NCBI RefSeq assembly: GCF_947496775.1
Contig: NZ_CANMDU010000010.1
Coordinates: forward strand, 1 to 64,000
From: an uncultured Maribacter sp.
GTDB lineage: Bacteria > Bacteroidota > Bacteroidia > Flavobacteriales > Flavobacteriaceae
Length of the DNA stretch: 64,000 bases
Reading direction: 5' to 3'
A program made the position numbers and the translations under genes. The notes under the pieces were generated by a model. That model did not search any database and was not told the DNA's origin. It saw only the letters and a program-made list of their open reading frames with translations. The stretch's first letter is position 1, and each line of letters opens with the position of its first letter. Below are positions 1 through 9,814 of the stretch, in pieces.

Positions 1-1109
1 GAGGTAATATCTCCATCGCCTGTGATTGCTGTTCCATCTACTTCTAAGGCGCCTGTTGTTGCATTTTGTACCAATCCTGTTCCTGCTACATCTGCATTAA
101 TTGTTGAAGCATTTACAGCATCTGCTGCGATATCTGCACTTGCTATTGTTCCGTCTAAAATTTCCGTAGTAGTAATAGCGTCATCTGCCATCTTTACATT
201 GGTAATAGCATTATCTGCAATTGTCAATGTTACATTATTCAATGTTGCGTTAGAACCACCTGTAACGTCAATATCACTTGATGTTATACTTCCGTCACCA
301 ACTATATCTGTAGGGTCTACTGTTACTCTATACACTGTGTTATTTCCAGTTACACTTGAGGTTACATCTATTCCGGTTCCTTCTACTACTGTTGTAGTTA
401 GTTCACTAGAGGTAATACTTGCATCTAGCTCTTCTAAAGCAGATTGTACATTTGTACTTGTTATATTGCCTGCTGGATTTACTGAAACTTCACCCGCATT
501 TTGATTATCGGTTACCATTGTCCAGTTAGTACCATTATATACATACAACTCATTGGTTGCCGTATCTAAATAGGTTACTCCTGGGTTATTATTTGCTGGA
601 GGCCCTGTTGGTGGTCCTAGATTACTTGTTGTAAGTTCATTAGTAGGATCTATATCTAAATCTAATGCATTGTTTGCTGCTAAATCTGCTATTGCTTCTT
701 CTACTGTAGTCTCATTTACACTATCTCCATCTACATCTAAAGGGTTATTTAAATTTACCTCAGCAGCATTCTGATCTGCTAAATCTTCTAAATTTACAGA
801 AACGGTATTTCCATTTTCTATATCTAAGGATAATAAATTTGTAGCAGAATCAAAACTAAAATTTTGTAATTGCTGACTATCTGTAGAGGTTAACTCCCAA
901 GTATTTCCATCCCAGAAATAAATTGTACCCGTATCTGTATTTACATAAATATCCCCTATGTCTGCACCTGTAGGTGTACCAACACCTGGAGCTGTAACAT
1001 CTGTACCACTTAACACTTCGCAATTACATTGATCCTCTAAAAGAACTGTTTGTTGTGAAAACGCAATTCCCGATATAAATAACAACATCGGTAATAGAAA
1101 CTTTTTCAT
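1..1109 (-). CDS. Secreted repeat protein, tail-fibre-like (3' end outside window)
   Basis: The reading frame is open from the ATG at 1109 to the window edge, so about 369 residues are visible and the C-terminus is missing. It begins with a signal peptide (MKKFLLPMLLFISGIAFSQ). An in-frame ATG at 1133 would add eight residues, but the start at 1109 gives a cleaner signal peptide. After the signal there are two short segments of the type 'GDIYVNTDTGTIYFWDGNTW' and 'YLDTATNELYVYNGTNW', which resemble the tip modules of phage tail fibres and bacterial surface proteins. Then comes a low-complexity stretch rich in Thr, Asn, Asp, Ala and Ile with phrases such as ADNAITNVKMADDAITT and DGTIASADIAADAVNAS, typical of beta-solenoid stalks. 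The mature protein is probably exported and exposed on the surface. No catalytic motif is visible. Any C-terminal sorting domain lies outside the window, so T9SS export is not shown. Confidence 0.8.
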   Translation of the reverse strand, partial: MKKFLLPMLLFISGIAFSQQTVLLEDQCNCEVLSGTDVTAPGVGTPTGADIGDIYVNTDTGTIYFWDGNTWELTSTDSQQLQNFSFDSATNLLSLDIENGNTVSVNLEDLADQNAAEVNLNNPLDVDGDSVNETTVEEAIADLAANNALDLDIDPTNELTTSNLGPPTGPPANNNPGVTYLDTATNELYVYNGTNWTMVTDNQNAGEVSVNPAGNITSTNVQSALEELDASITSSELTTTVVEGTGIDVTSSVTGNNTVYRVTVDPTDIVGDGSITSSDIDVTGGSNATLNNVTLTIADNAITNVKMADDAITTTEILDGTIASADIAADAVNASTINADVAGTGLVQNATTGALEVDGTAITGDGDIT

Positions 1110-1404
1110 TTGTAGGTTTTTAGTTTTGGCCATTTTAGTACTATAATTTTGCTATATATTTTAAATATATACCTGTAATCTTTCTTTTAAGAAACCATAA
1201 CTTTTACACTATGATCTTACTACACTCTACAAAAATAACTTTACATCCTCCGTTGGAAAATAAATGTTGTGTAAGTGTACATTAGTATTGTATACCTCTT
1301 AAAAAGTGAGGTTTTAGTAAAATAAAACACTTAAAAAACTTTATTCCTTTTATCGATAACCTCAACAAAACAAAAAGCTCCAAGCGTTTAATTTTTTTAG
1401 TAAA

Positions 1405-4400
1405 TCAGTTTTTTCTTACCCTATGTGTTATTCTTCTATTTGTAATTACTGTTGCAACTCTAAGGTTTAAAACTGCAGTAATAGAAGTATCCATTGTACA
1501 GACAAACATAGAATTAGAAACTAAAACTCTGTACTGATTCCCATTATCACTAGATGTTGGATTTGTTATAGATAAGGTATTGGTATTTACACCACTATGT
1601 ATACCAGAATTAGGTAAATTATCCCAAGTTGTACCGTTAAATAATTGCCACTGAAATATATCTCCGTTTGTTGCAACGACGGTCATAGTACCACTACATC
1701 CTGGACAGATAGTTAAACTACTAGGTTCTGTGGTAATAACAGGAGCTGTACCTGCTTCTTTATAATCGAAAACTAAATTCGTATTAATATCAACTGGAGT
1801 AGTATATCCATCAGAATTACCAGTTACTAATCCATTTACAACATTATATCCAGTTCCCTCTAACTCCCCTATTTCTGTTCCGCTTTCCGTATAACCTGCT
1901 TCTTGCACATCATTACAACCATCGTTATCCGAATCTAACTCTATAGCATCTATATTACTATCTCCATCAGAATCTGCTAATGAATAATTTACAGTCTCAT
2001 TATTTGGTTCGCTTTGTACTGCATTTGGCACCCCATCTATACCTACCACTCCATTAACTACTCCGTTTGTATGGGCTTGGTTATGACCTGCTTCTACAGC
2101 ATCATAGATACCATCATTATCACTATCTAAATCCATACTGTCTGGAACGCCATCATTATCGGTATCTTTACAAGTAGTGATATCTTCTACCGTTACAAAA
2201 TCTAATGCAGCTCCATCAGCAGTATAACTAGGAGTAGCTTCAAAAGAAATAGTTGTTTGCGCTGTTGTTGCTACAAAGGTTTGTTCAAAATAAAACCATT
2301 TCTTTGGTCCCATGATTCCTGAAACTATTCCTTCTGCTTTTGTTAATAGGGTTTGATTTATTAAAGAGTTATTTCCTGAATCAATAACATCTACATCTAA
2401 GGTAACTTGTGCTCCTTTTGCATGACCTACATCTTCGCCCCAATAAAAAGAGAAGCGATATGTATTTCCAACCGTAGTATTTATTACTTGAGAGAGAATA
2501 TTATTTACTCCTCCTGTTACATTGTTGTTACCCATAACATCTAAATACTGGACGCCATGATATTCATCTGCAAAAGTGGCTCCTCCTGACCAACCTGGAG
2601 TTTCGCCTCCTACCCAACCATCAAGGTTTTGAGTGTATGTCCAACCTGCTAATGTATTAGCATTATAGGTAGCTCCTATAAAGGTTCCTGCTGCTCCTGT
2701 AAAGCCTCCAGGGAATACTACCGCATCTGTAAAGTCTTGTTGTTCAAAGGATGGGTTTATTACTAAATTACCACAACCTTCATCGGTATCTAAAATACCA
2801 TCATTGTCATCATCAAAATCTAATGCATCTACAATAGTATCGTTGTCGGTATCGGGTCTGTCATCTAAAGCATCTCTAAAATCTACATCGCCTCCTGTTG
2901 TTGCATCATTATCAGAATCTAGCAAAGTAAATGATGGGGTTATTGGATTATCTATGGTTCCTCCTGGATTATTATACCCTGTTACATCGGTATCTATTGC
3001 ATCATCTAAACCATCATTGTCGGTATCTTCTCCTGCTAAGGCTATCCCTGCTTCTGTAGTATCTCCATGACCTTCGTTATCACTATCTAAATCTAAGTAA
3101 TCGGGTTGATCTGTTCCATCGGTATTGGTTGGGGTTAATCCTCCTAAGTAAGCAGAATTTACTCCATCATTGATTGCATATGTTGCGGCTGTATCATTGT
3201 TAGATAGGATGTATCCTAAAGTGGTTTGCGCTTCTACATTATCCGGTATTCCATCTCCATCACTATCTAAATCTAAATCGTTATTTATACCATCTTTATC
3301 GGTGTCTATACTTGCTGTCCAAATAATTGCTTTAACCAACAAATTTTCTCCTGCGGTATTGAACACTCCACTATCATTTGCATGAGGTACTATGACTCTT
3401 CTACCGGGAGCAACGCCAGATGGTATAGTTTCTCCTTCTTCCCATGCTGCCAGAGATATTTCTCCGTTTGGATGCAGCCCTAGTATTGTTCCTGTACCTA
3501 TGTCTAAACTGTTTGTTCTATAAGACGCATTACCTATATTGTAATTCCCTAACGCAAGTCCTGCTGTTATTGGATGTGTATTATTTGTTATTTGAACATC
3601 TGTGGTGTTAGTAGTTGCTCCTTGGCTAGCTCCCAAAATTTCGTCATGAAGAAAAGTTTCACTTGTAATTACTCCGCGATTAGTTGTCGCCATATTCGCA
3701 ACGTTTGTAAAAGCGGTACCGCTATTTGCATCTTCATAAATAAAAGTTACTGCATAATCATTGGCGTTACCTCCTACATTGTCATCTACTACGGTTACTG
3801 TATATCCTAAAGCTATTAATTTATCTATGGTATTTTGTTCTTCACTCCCAGGTGTTCCATTAGTTACCCATAAAACAGTTCTTGGACTCTCTACCAAATC
3901 TAAAATACCATCATTGTCATCATCTAAATCTACTCCATCTGGAACTCCATCGCCATCATTATCTTCACAAGCGTTTACCCCTATGTCTTGATAATATGTA
4001 TTGGTAGTATTATAGGCTGCTCCCACAACTTGCCCTGTTGAAGTAACTGTAGGAGTACCAGAACCATATGTTCCATTATCGTCTGCATCTGCATTAGCAA
4101 CCAATCCTAAATAGGCTTCATCAGCGTCGGAACATCCATCTCCATCACTATCCGTATTTTTAGAATAAGCACAGGGCGTATCCGTACTATAAACAAAATT
4201 ATCTAAACCATGAGGGTCACGCGCGGTAGAAGTTATACTTTCTGTTAGAATATCATATCTAATAGTTACCGTACTTACGGGAGTATCTGTTAAAAAACCA
4301 AAATTAGTTTCTCTATTTTGACCGGCAACAGCTGTTCCTCTTGGTAAATTTGTACCATCTAAAATATTAACTGGACCTGTAATATCATCCCCAACAATAT

Positions 4401-7080
4401 TATCTTTTATAGAAGCTATTAATGTTCCATCTGCATATACGGCATAGCTCAATAAAGGATTATCCCCAATTATGGTATCTAAAATATCTACCATATCAAA
4501 ACTAAAAGCCGTTACGGGATTTGTAAAGTTTATTGTCACTGTATAAAAGTCTCCTGCTACACCACCCTGCTCTGGTTCTACATATACAGCATCTCCTGAG
4601 CTACCTGACTTAAATGCCCCACCTGTTGTTCTTCTAAATTCATTCCTATTAGTGGTAATATAACTTGTACTATAGGTCATTGTACCATTACTAAATGTAA
4701 CTACACTACTTACTCCAGAACCATCACCAGACCCCGTTGAAGAAAAATCATTATTACCGTTAAGAACGGTTAAACTTAGCTGTCGATTATAAGCTTCTTT
4801 TTGAAATCCAGATTCTAAATATCCATTAGCATTTGTATTATTACCTATTACAAAAACACGATAATCTCCTCTTATCCAATCTAAGGCTTCTACTTGCGAT
4901 TCTACAACTCCTGAAAGTGGAGGACATTCATCTACATCGTAAATTCCATCATTATCATCATCAACATCGCATATATCATTAATACCATCTCCATCAGTAT
5001 CAATACCAGTTAAATCGGTACAAGGTTCTTCTATATAAACCGTAGCAGTATCACTTTTACCTAATGCCGGGCAAACAGAAACCGTTGAATCCGTAATTGT
5101 ATAGTCAAAATTTGTTCCAGTAAAAGGTGTTCCTGCGCTATATGTATAAGTAACCAGACCTGCATCCGCATCATCAATAACTACAGACCCTACGGCTGGT
5201 TGCACAACACTTTCAATAAAGAAATTTTCTCCGTCTGGCTCCGAATCGTTATCAAATAGATTAATTTGAATAGATACAGAATTCCCTTGTGATACCACCA
5301 CTAAATCATCTTCTGCATTTGGTGGATTTACGTTTTCTAAAATTTCAGCATCGGTAGTAGACATATCATAATGATTGGTCCCTGGAATTGTACTAGGTGT
5401 AGCAATAATTGTTGAAATAAGCCTAGAAAATCCTGAAGGTTCCGAAGGATCATAAAAATTAGGATAACGTACTTCTATAATATAGGTTTCATTTTCACCC
5501 AAAGGCAATCCAAAATGTACTTCCTCTGGACTTTGCGTTCCGTGACCGAAAACTCCATTTACTTGTCGTAATCCGCTAACTATATTACCTGCACAATCCC
5601 TAATTAAAACATTAGTTCCTATGGCCACACGTTCCGGAAGCCCTCCGGTGCTTCCATTTGCACCACGGTCTTCAGAAACGTCAATTAATAAGTGATTATT
5701 TCTATTCGCTGCCGGAAGATTGTTTATAAATAATTGATTAGAGCTACCATTAATATTCATATAAATATCTAAATCGCCATCATCATCAATATCAATCATT
5801 GTTGCTCCCTCACCATCACTTGTATTAAATATTTCAGTATCTAGACTAAAAGTCATTGCTGTACCACTACCAATTACTCCTGGTGCAGGTGTTGGGCTAT
5901 TTAGTTGATTAATAAATAAATAACTTCTTCTGTTTGCCGCACTTCCAGAACCATCTCCAACAAATAAAATATCAATATCCCCATCATTATCTATATCTCC
6001 TCCTGCAAGTGCATCAATATCATTAGATGAGCTTCCATTATCTGTATTAGAAGGTTGTGGCAAACCAGGGAAAGTTGCAGCTCCTAATGGAGTCCAAACG
6101 CCAGGGCCGTCATTTCTAAATATTTGAGTTAAGCCATTTTCGGTCCATACTGCATCTAAATCTCCATCATTGTCTAAATCCCAAAGACCATTTCCTCCTT
6201 TATTTCCGTTTTCGGCTTGTGCTAAATCTGAGCCACTGGTAAAACTACCTCCTTGATTTAAGAAAAAATCATTTTCATTACGCTTACGCATAAAAATATC
6301 CACCCAACCATCGTCATTTACATCAGCCGCAGAACCATAATCTCCATCCGTTGCAAATTGATTTAATCCAAACTCAACTACTCCATTCCCATCACCGGGG
6401 GTTATGTGGGTAAATAATGCTGAAGGTGCAGGATTAGCAACTGTATGTGTAACATGATTTATATAATTGTTTCTTAAAAGTTCTATTCCGTATGCATGGC
6501 TGTCAAAAAAAATATCTAAATCTCCATCTCCTTCAAAATCGAAAAAACCTGCCCCTTCTACGTTGAGTCTACTTATGGTTACGGTGGCACTATTATTCCT
6601 TCCTACTGTAATTGGACTTGAGCCCCCAACACCATCTCCAAAAGTTCCATTTGCATTTTGTATAAAAATTTGAATAGCTACATCAGAAGAGCTTGTACCA
6701 TGACTTGTCATCATAAAATCTGGTCTTCCATCTCCATTTAAGTCACCCCAAGCTGCTTGTCTTTCTGCTCTATCTCCTGATATCATTCCTGGAACCAAGG
6801 TAGATTGTACATTAGTAAAAGTACCATCACCATTATTGCGCATTAAGTAATTTCTTTGAGAAGTACTATTCCGTAAAACTAGAACATCTATATCCCCATC
6901 TCCATCAAAATCGGACCAAGCATGTCCTCCATCTTTAGAACCTCCCAAATTTAGTCCATACGAAGCTGCACTTTCTGTAAAAGTGGTTTGGGCGTAAAAG
7001 TTATTAATGCCTAGGAGAAAAAAAACGAATAGAATAGCATAAAATCCCTTTACAGAACTATTTGCGTTACTTTTATACAT
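1405..7080 (-). CDS. Large secreted FG-GAP / ASPIC-UnbV / thrombospondin-3 repeat protein
   Basis: This 1891-residue exported protein has an N-terminal hydrophobic signal (residues about 12-30, ending NNFYAQ). Residues about 45-460 carry FG-GAP/VCBS repeats with calcium-loop motifs such as DFDGDGDIDVL and DLNGDGRPDFM, expected to form a beta-propeller. Residues about 485-545 resemble the ASPIC/UnbV domain. A cadherin-like segment lies near 590-680. Blocks of thrombospondin type 3 loops (DxDxDGxxD) are scattered from about 690 to 1790, and an Ig-like module follows (TICPGCSGTM onward). There is no recognisable T9SS type A or type B C-terminal domain. The protein instead ends in a short basic tail, TVITNRRITHRVRKN, almost the same as the tail of the next gene at 7266-9560. 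A TAnnTTTG-type -7 element lies at 7118-7125 upstream, without a good -33 element. The likely role is adhesion or surface structure; no enzyme motif is seen. Confidence 0.88.
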   Translation of the reverse strand: MYKSNANSSVKGFYAILFVFFLLGINNFYAQTTFTESAASYGLNLGGSKDGGHAWSDFDGDGDIDVLVLRNSTSQRNYLMRNNGDGTFTNVQSTLVPGMISGDRAERQAAWGDLNGDGRPDFMMTSHGTSSSDVAIQIFIQNANGTFGDGVGGSSPITVGRNNSATVTISRLNVEGAGFFDFEGDGDLDIFFDSHAYGIELLRNNYINHVTHTVANPAPSALFTHITPGDGNGVVEFGLNQFATDGDYGSAADVNDDGWVDIFMRKRNENDFFLNQGGSFTSGSDLAQAENGNKGGNGLWDLDNDGDLDAVWTENGLTQIFRNDGPGVWTPLGAATFPGLPQPSNTDNGSSSNDIDALAGGDIDNDGDIDILFVGDGSGSAANRRSYLFINQLNSPTPAPGVIGSGTAMTFSLDTEIFNTSDGEGATMIDIDDDGDLDIYMNINGSSNQLFINNLPAANRNNHLLIDVSEDRGANGSTGGLPERVAIGTNVLIRDCAGNIVSGLRQVNGVFGHGTQSPEEVHFGLPLGENETYIIEVRYPNFYDPSEPSGFSRLISTIIATPSTIPGTNHYDMSTTDAEILENVNPPNAEDDLVVVSQGNSVSIQINLFDNDSEPDGENFFIESVVQPAVGSVVIDDADAGLVTYTYSAGTPFTGTNFDYTITDSTVSVCPALGKSDTATVYIEEPCTDLTGIDTDGDGINDICDVDDDNDGIYDVDECPPLSGVVESQVEALDWIRGDYRVFVIGNNTNANGYLESGFQKEAYNRQLSLTVLNGNNDFSSTGSGDGSGVSSVVTFSNGTMTYSTSYITTNRNEFRRTTGGAFKSGSSGDAVYVEPEQGGVAGDFYTVTINFTNPVTAFSFDMVDILDTIIGDNPLLSYAVYADGTLIASIKDNIVGDDITGPVNILDGTNLPRGTAVAGQNRETNFGFLTDTPVSTVTIRYDILTESITSTARDPHGLDNFVYSTDTPCAYSKNTDSDGDGCSDADEAYLGLVANADADDNGTYGSGTPTVTSTGQVVGAAYNTTNTYYQDIGVNACEDNDGDGVPDGVDLDDDNDGILDLVESPRTVLWVTNGTPGSEEQNTIDKLIALGYTVTVVDDNVGGNANDYAVTFIYEDANSGTAFTNVANMATTNRGVITSETFLHDEILGASQGATTNTTDVQITNNTHPITAGLALGNYNIGNASYRTNSLDIGTGTILGLHPNGEISLAAWEEGETIPSGVAPGRRVIVPHANDSGVFNTAGENLLVKAIIWTASIDTDKDGINNDLDLDSDGDGIPDNVEAQTTLGYILSNNDTAATYAINDGVNSAYLGGLTPTNTDGTDQPDYLDLDSDNEGHGDTTEAGIALAGEDTDNDGLDDAIDTDVTGYNNPGGTIDNPITPSFTLLDSDNDATTGGDVDFRDALDDRPDTDNDTIVDALDFDDDNDGILDTDEGCGNLVINPSFEQQDFTDAVVFPGGFTGAAGTFIGATYNANTLAGWTYTQNLDGWVGGETPGWSGGATFADEYHGVQYLDVMGNNNVTGGVNNILSQVINTTVGNTYRFSFYWGEDVGHAKGAQVTLDVDVIDSGNNSLINQTLLTKAEGIVSGIMGPKKWFYFEQTFVATTAQTTISFEATPSYTADGAALDFVTVEDITTCKDTDNDGVPDSMDLDSDNDGIYDAVEAGHNQAHTNGVVNGVVGIDGVPNAVQSEPNNETVNYSLADSDGDSNIDAIELDSDNDGCNDVQEAGYTESGTEIGELEGTGYNVVNGLVTGNSDGYTTPVDINTNLVFDYKEAGTAPVITTEPSSLTICPGCSGTMTVVATNGDIFQWQLFNGTTWDNLPNSGIHSGVNTNTLSITNPTSSDNGNQYRVLVSNSMFVCTMDTSITAVLNLRVATVITNRRITHRVRKN

Positions 7081-7265
7081 TGGTATAACTTTTAGTTATT
7101 TCTTTTGGGAACCCTTACAAAGTTATTCACATAGTAGTCTGGATGGGAAATTATGTTGTGTAACTATAGTTATACGATATAAATACAATGAAATTTGAAG
7201 TAAGAAATAATGTTCGCATGACAGCCCATATTTAAATGTAGTCTATATCTTACAAATTAAAATAT

Positions 7266-9560
7266 TTATTCTTTCTTTACTCTATATGTTATTCTTTTAT
7301 TTGTAATTACTGTTCTTGGGAATACGGAAAGTTCTCCTGTATATTCTCCCGCAAATGGTATATTTTGATCATTTGATGTGTCGATAGGAAAAATAGTATT
7401 TTCATAATTTCCAATTTTCAAGGTCACAATATCAAAACTAAAAGAACATGTATTACCAGCTAGAACACTAATTCCGGAAATAGTAAAATTACTACCTCCA
7501 GCAATTGCAGTAATAGTACCCCCACTAGAAGAAGTTGCATCTGGAGTAGTTGAAATTACCATATCTGTTGGTAGGTTATCTGTTAAGCTAAAATTTGTTA
7601 AATTCACACCATTAGCTGGATTTTCTACTATTATGGTTACACGAGATTCGTTACCTTGAGAAATTGCTGTTGGATTAAATGACTTACTTGCTACTGTTGG
7701 AAAAGCTATTTCATTGGACGTTACAAATACTCCTCCCCATATACCTTCGCTACTGCTACCTAAAACAACATCCATTTCCGTGGCAGAATTAGGTATAAGT
7801 CCTGTAGCATCAAAAATATCAATATCTACACCCCAACTATATCCAAAATTTGGATTTCTATTTCCTACATCAACTCCAAATTCGGAAATAGTTCCATTTA
7901 ATGTATTGTTCCCTGGGTTTAAAGCATTTGTAATAGGCGATCCATTTATGGAAACAAAGTCACCAGATGAACTCGATTCCCCATCTAAACCAAAATATCC
8001 AACACTACTTTCAAACACTCCCGAAGATGGTGTTAATAAGCCTGTAACCGTAAATGAATCATTAGCTCCAAAACCAAAAAAATCGAAACCATCCCAAATA
8101 CTAATATTACGAGATTTTTCTGTGCTATCATTGTAAACGACTACCATTGTCCAACCTCCATAAGGACCTGTAAAAGAACTCCCTGTTATTAATGCAATAT
8201 CTGCAACAAAATAATTACCATTACCTCCTGATTGCACTAAGCTAGTAACATCTGCATAAGACATAAAAGAATTCCAACCAGAAAATGCACTTGTCTCAAT
8301 ATTACGTTGATCAGCTGTTATTGTATTATAAGTACTCCCGCTAGGTGTTCTTAGTTTTACTTCATCTATATTTAAGGTTGGTGGCGGATTAGTAATTCCA
8401 CTATTGCTACTATTATAAACACCCCCCCAATATAATGCGGCATATTCCACAGTAGCTCCAACTGGAATAGTTATTGTACTACTACTAGAATTGGTTGTAC
8501 TTGGATCTCCGTCCACATTTGAATACCCCATTATTACAGTTGGATTATTACTAGTTGGAAATCCTGGACAATTAGCAGTACATATTAAATTTGTGTTCCC
8601 CTTCATTATAAAATTTCCTACAATATTCATTGCATATCTTTCTTCATAGGGTCTCACATCATTAGGATCACTTTCATTATCATTAATTGTACCTATTGCA
8701 GTATCCGAAATATCAACCGACACATCACTAGTTGCACTAAAACTTATTGTAAAGGTCTCGGATACCTCTAGTAAGGCATCATCTGTTATTAAAATTGTTA
8801 TTTGCTCGGTATCTCCAGATGTACCATTAAAATTTAATGTTCCAGTATAAATTCCAGAACTAACAGTATAATCAATACCTTGAGTTGCAGTACCAGCTGT
8901 TATTACATAATCTACAGTATATGAAGACGGCGTATTTAATCCTGCATGAGATATATCAAAAGTTGCAGTACCTACATCTTCTTCTACTGCTACGTCTTCC
9001 ACTAATACTCTAGCACCAAAACTGGCGGTAATTCTAAAATTATCTATATAAAAATATTCTCCCGACTCCCAATCTCCCCAAGCCCATGTACTTTCATTAT
9101 ATAATCTAAATGTTGTTGTAGCTGAAGCATAAGCTAATATATTTTGACTAAAAGTATTTGCTTGTGTACCATGAAACGTATTTAAGGTAGTATAGTTTAC
9201 TCCGTCAGTAGAAACTTGAAGACTCATATATTCACTTGTAGTATCATTCCCTCCATCTAAACCAATTGTTTGCCAATCAAAAGAAATAGTGGCACTAGAA
9301 GCCCCTGATAAGTTTACAGACCTAAAAATGTTTTGGGAGTTTCTACTAATATCTTCAAAACGCAAATCACCGCCAGTAATTCTAATTCTTCCATTAGCAG
9401 CACTATTACCATCATTAACTTCATTCCAATTACCTGAAAAATTAAGAGTCCCATCATTATTAGAATAAGATACAGAGCTAAAGTTATCTCTATAAGTTTC
9501 CTGTGCTAACAAAAGAGGTGCAGCGAGCAAAAAATAAATTAATAAAAGGGGGAATTTCAT
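7266..9560 (-). CDS. Secreted Calx-beta / DUF11-like surface protein
   Basis: The protein has 764 residues and a clear signal peptide (MKFPLLLIYFLLAAPLLLAQ). Residues about 20-180 look like a carbohydrate-binding or jelly-roll module with many aromatic residues and the phrase YFYIDNFRITA. Residues about 183-295 form a Calx-beta domain (EDVAVEEDVGTATFDISHAG through TIGTINDNE). A long middle segment, 300-620, contains YAALYWGGVY and similar phrases found in bacterial surface proteins with DUF11 repeats. Residues about 625-740 resemble a DUF11-like Ig fold (SRVTIIVENP, FSLTDNLP). The C-terminus is TVITNKRITYRVKKE, matching the tail of the 1891-residue neighbour and replacing any T9SS sorting domain. 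The gene is separated by 185 bp from its downstream neighbour and by 254 bp from the OmpA gene upstream. The function is unknown; a surface or adhesive role is inferred. Confidence 0.85.
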   Translation of the reverse strand: MKFPLLLIYFLLAAPLLLAQETYRDNFSSVSYSNNDGTLNFSGNWNEVNDGNSAANGRIRITGGDLRFEDISRNSQNIFRSVNLSGASSATISFDWQTIGLDGGNDTTSEYMSLQVSTDGVNYTTLNTFHGTQANTFSQNILAYASATTTFRLYNESTWAWGDWESGEYFYIDNFRITASFGARVLVEDVAVEEDVGTATFDISHAGLNTPSSYTVDYVITAGTATQGIDYTVSSGIYTGTLNFNGTSGDTEQITILITDDALLEVSETFTISFSATSDVSVDISDTAIGTINDNESDPNDVRPYEERYAMNIVGNFIMKGNTNLICTANCPGFPTSNNPTVIMGYSNVDGDPSTTNSSSSTITIPVGATVEYAALYWGGVYNSSNSGITNPPPTLNIDEVKLRTPSGSTYNTITADQRNIETSAFSGWNSFMSYADVTSLVQSGGNGNYFVADIALITGSSFTGPYGGWTMVVVYNDSTEKSRNISIWDGFDFFGFGANDSFTVTGLLTPSSGVFESSVGYFGLDGESSSSGDFVSINGSPITNALNPGNNTLNGTISEFGVDVGNRNPNFGYSWGVDIDIFDATGLIPNSATEMDVVLGSSSEGIWGGVFVTSNEIAFPTVASKSFNPTAISQGNESRVTIIVENPANGVNLTNFSLTDNLPTDMVISTTPDATSSSGGTITAIAGGSNFTISGISVLAGNTCSFSFDIVTLKIGNYENTIFPIDTSNDQNIPFAGEYTGELSVFPRTVITNKRITYRVKKE

Positions 9561-9754
9561 AGTATTACTATAATCAGGGTTTATAATAGTAAATTAGTAT
9601 TTTCTATATCTCTAAATTTTAAGATTATTAGTTCATTACTAAATTACACATAAAAATAAAGAGCTTAGAGTTCTTTGCTTAATATTTGTTGTATAGAGAT
9701 TAAAATAAGAGGTGTAGCTATAATTAAATGGTGTTAGCCCAACTAGAAAAATGC

Positions 9755-9802
9755 TTATATAAAAGAAAAGCTACCAAAAATGGTAGCTTTTCTTTTATAT
9801 AA
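9755..9802 (-). terminator. Long perfect hairpin downstream of the OmpA-family gene
   Basis: A 22-bp perfect inverted repeat (9755-9776 with 9781-9802) is separated by a four-A loop. It lies just past the stop codon of the 9815-11767 gene and ends the three-gene secretion cassette. The stem is AT-rich at its base with a GCTACCA core at the loop. Confidence 0.85.
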
Positions 9803-9814
9803 TTTTTGAAAAAT

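Noticed and set aside
1294-1312. ACCTC/GAGGT hairpin in the gap between the first two genes as a terminator
   Set aside because: The stem is only 5 bp and there is no T run on the minus strand, where the upstream gene would need it.
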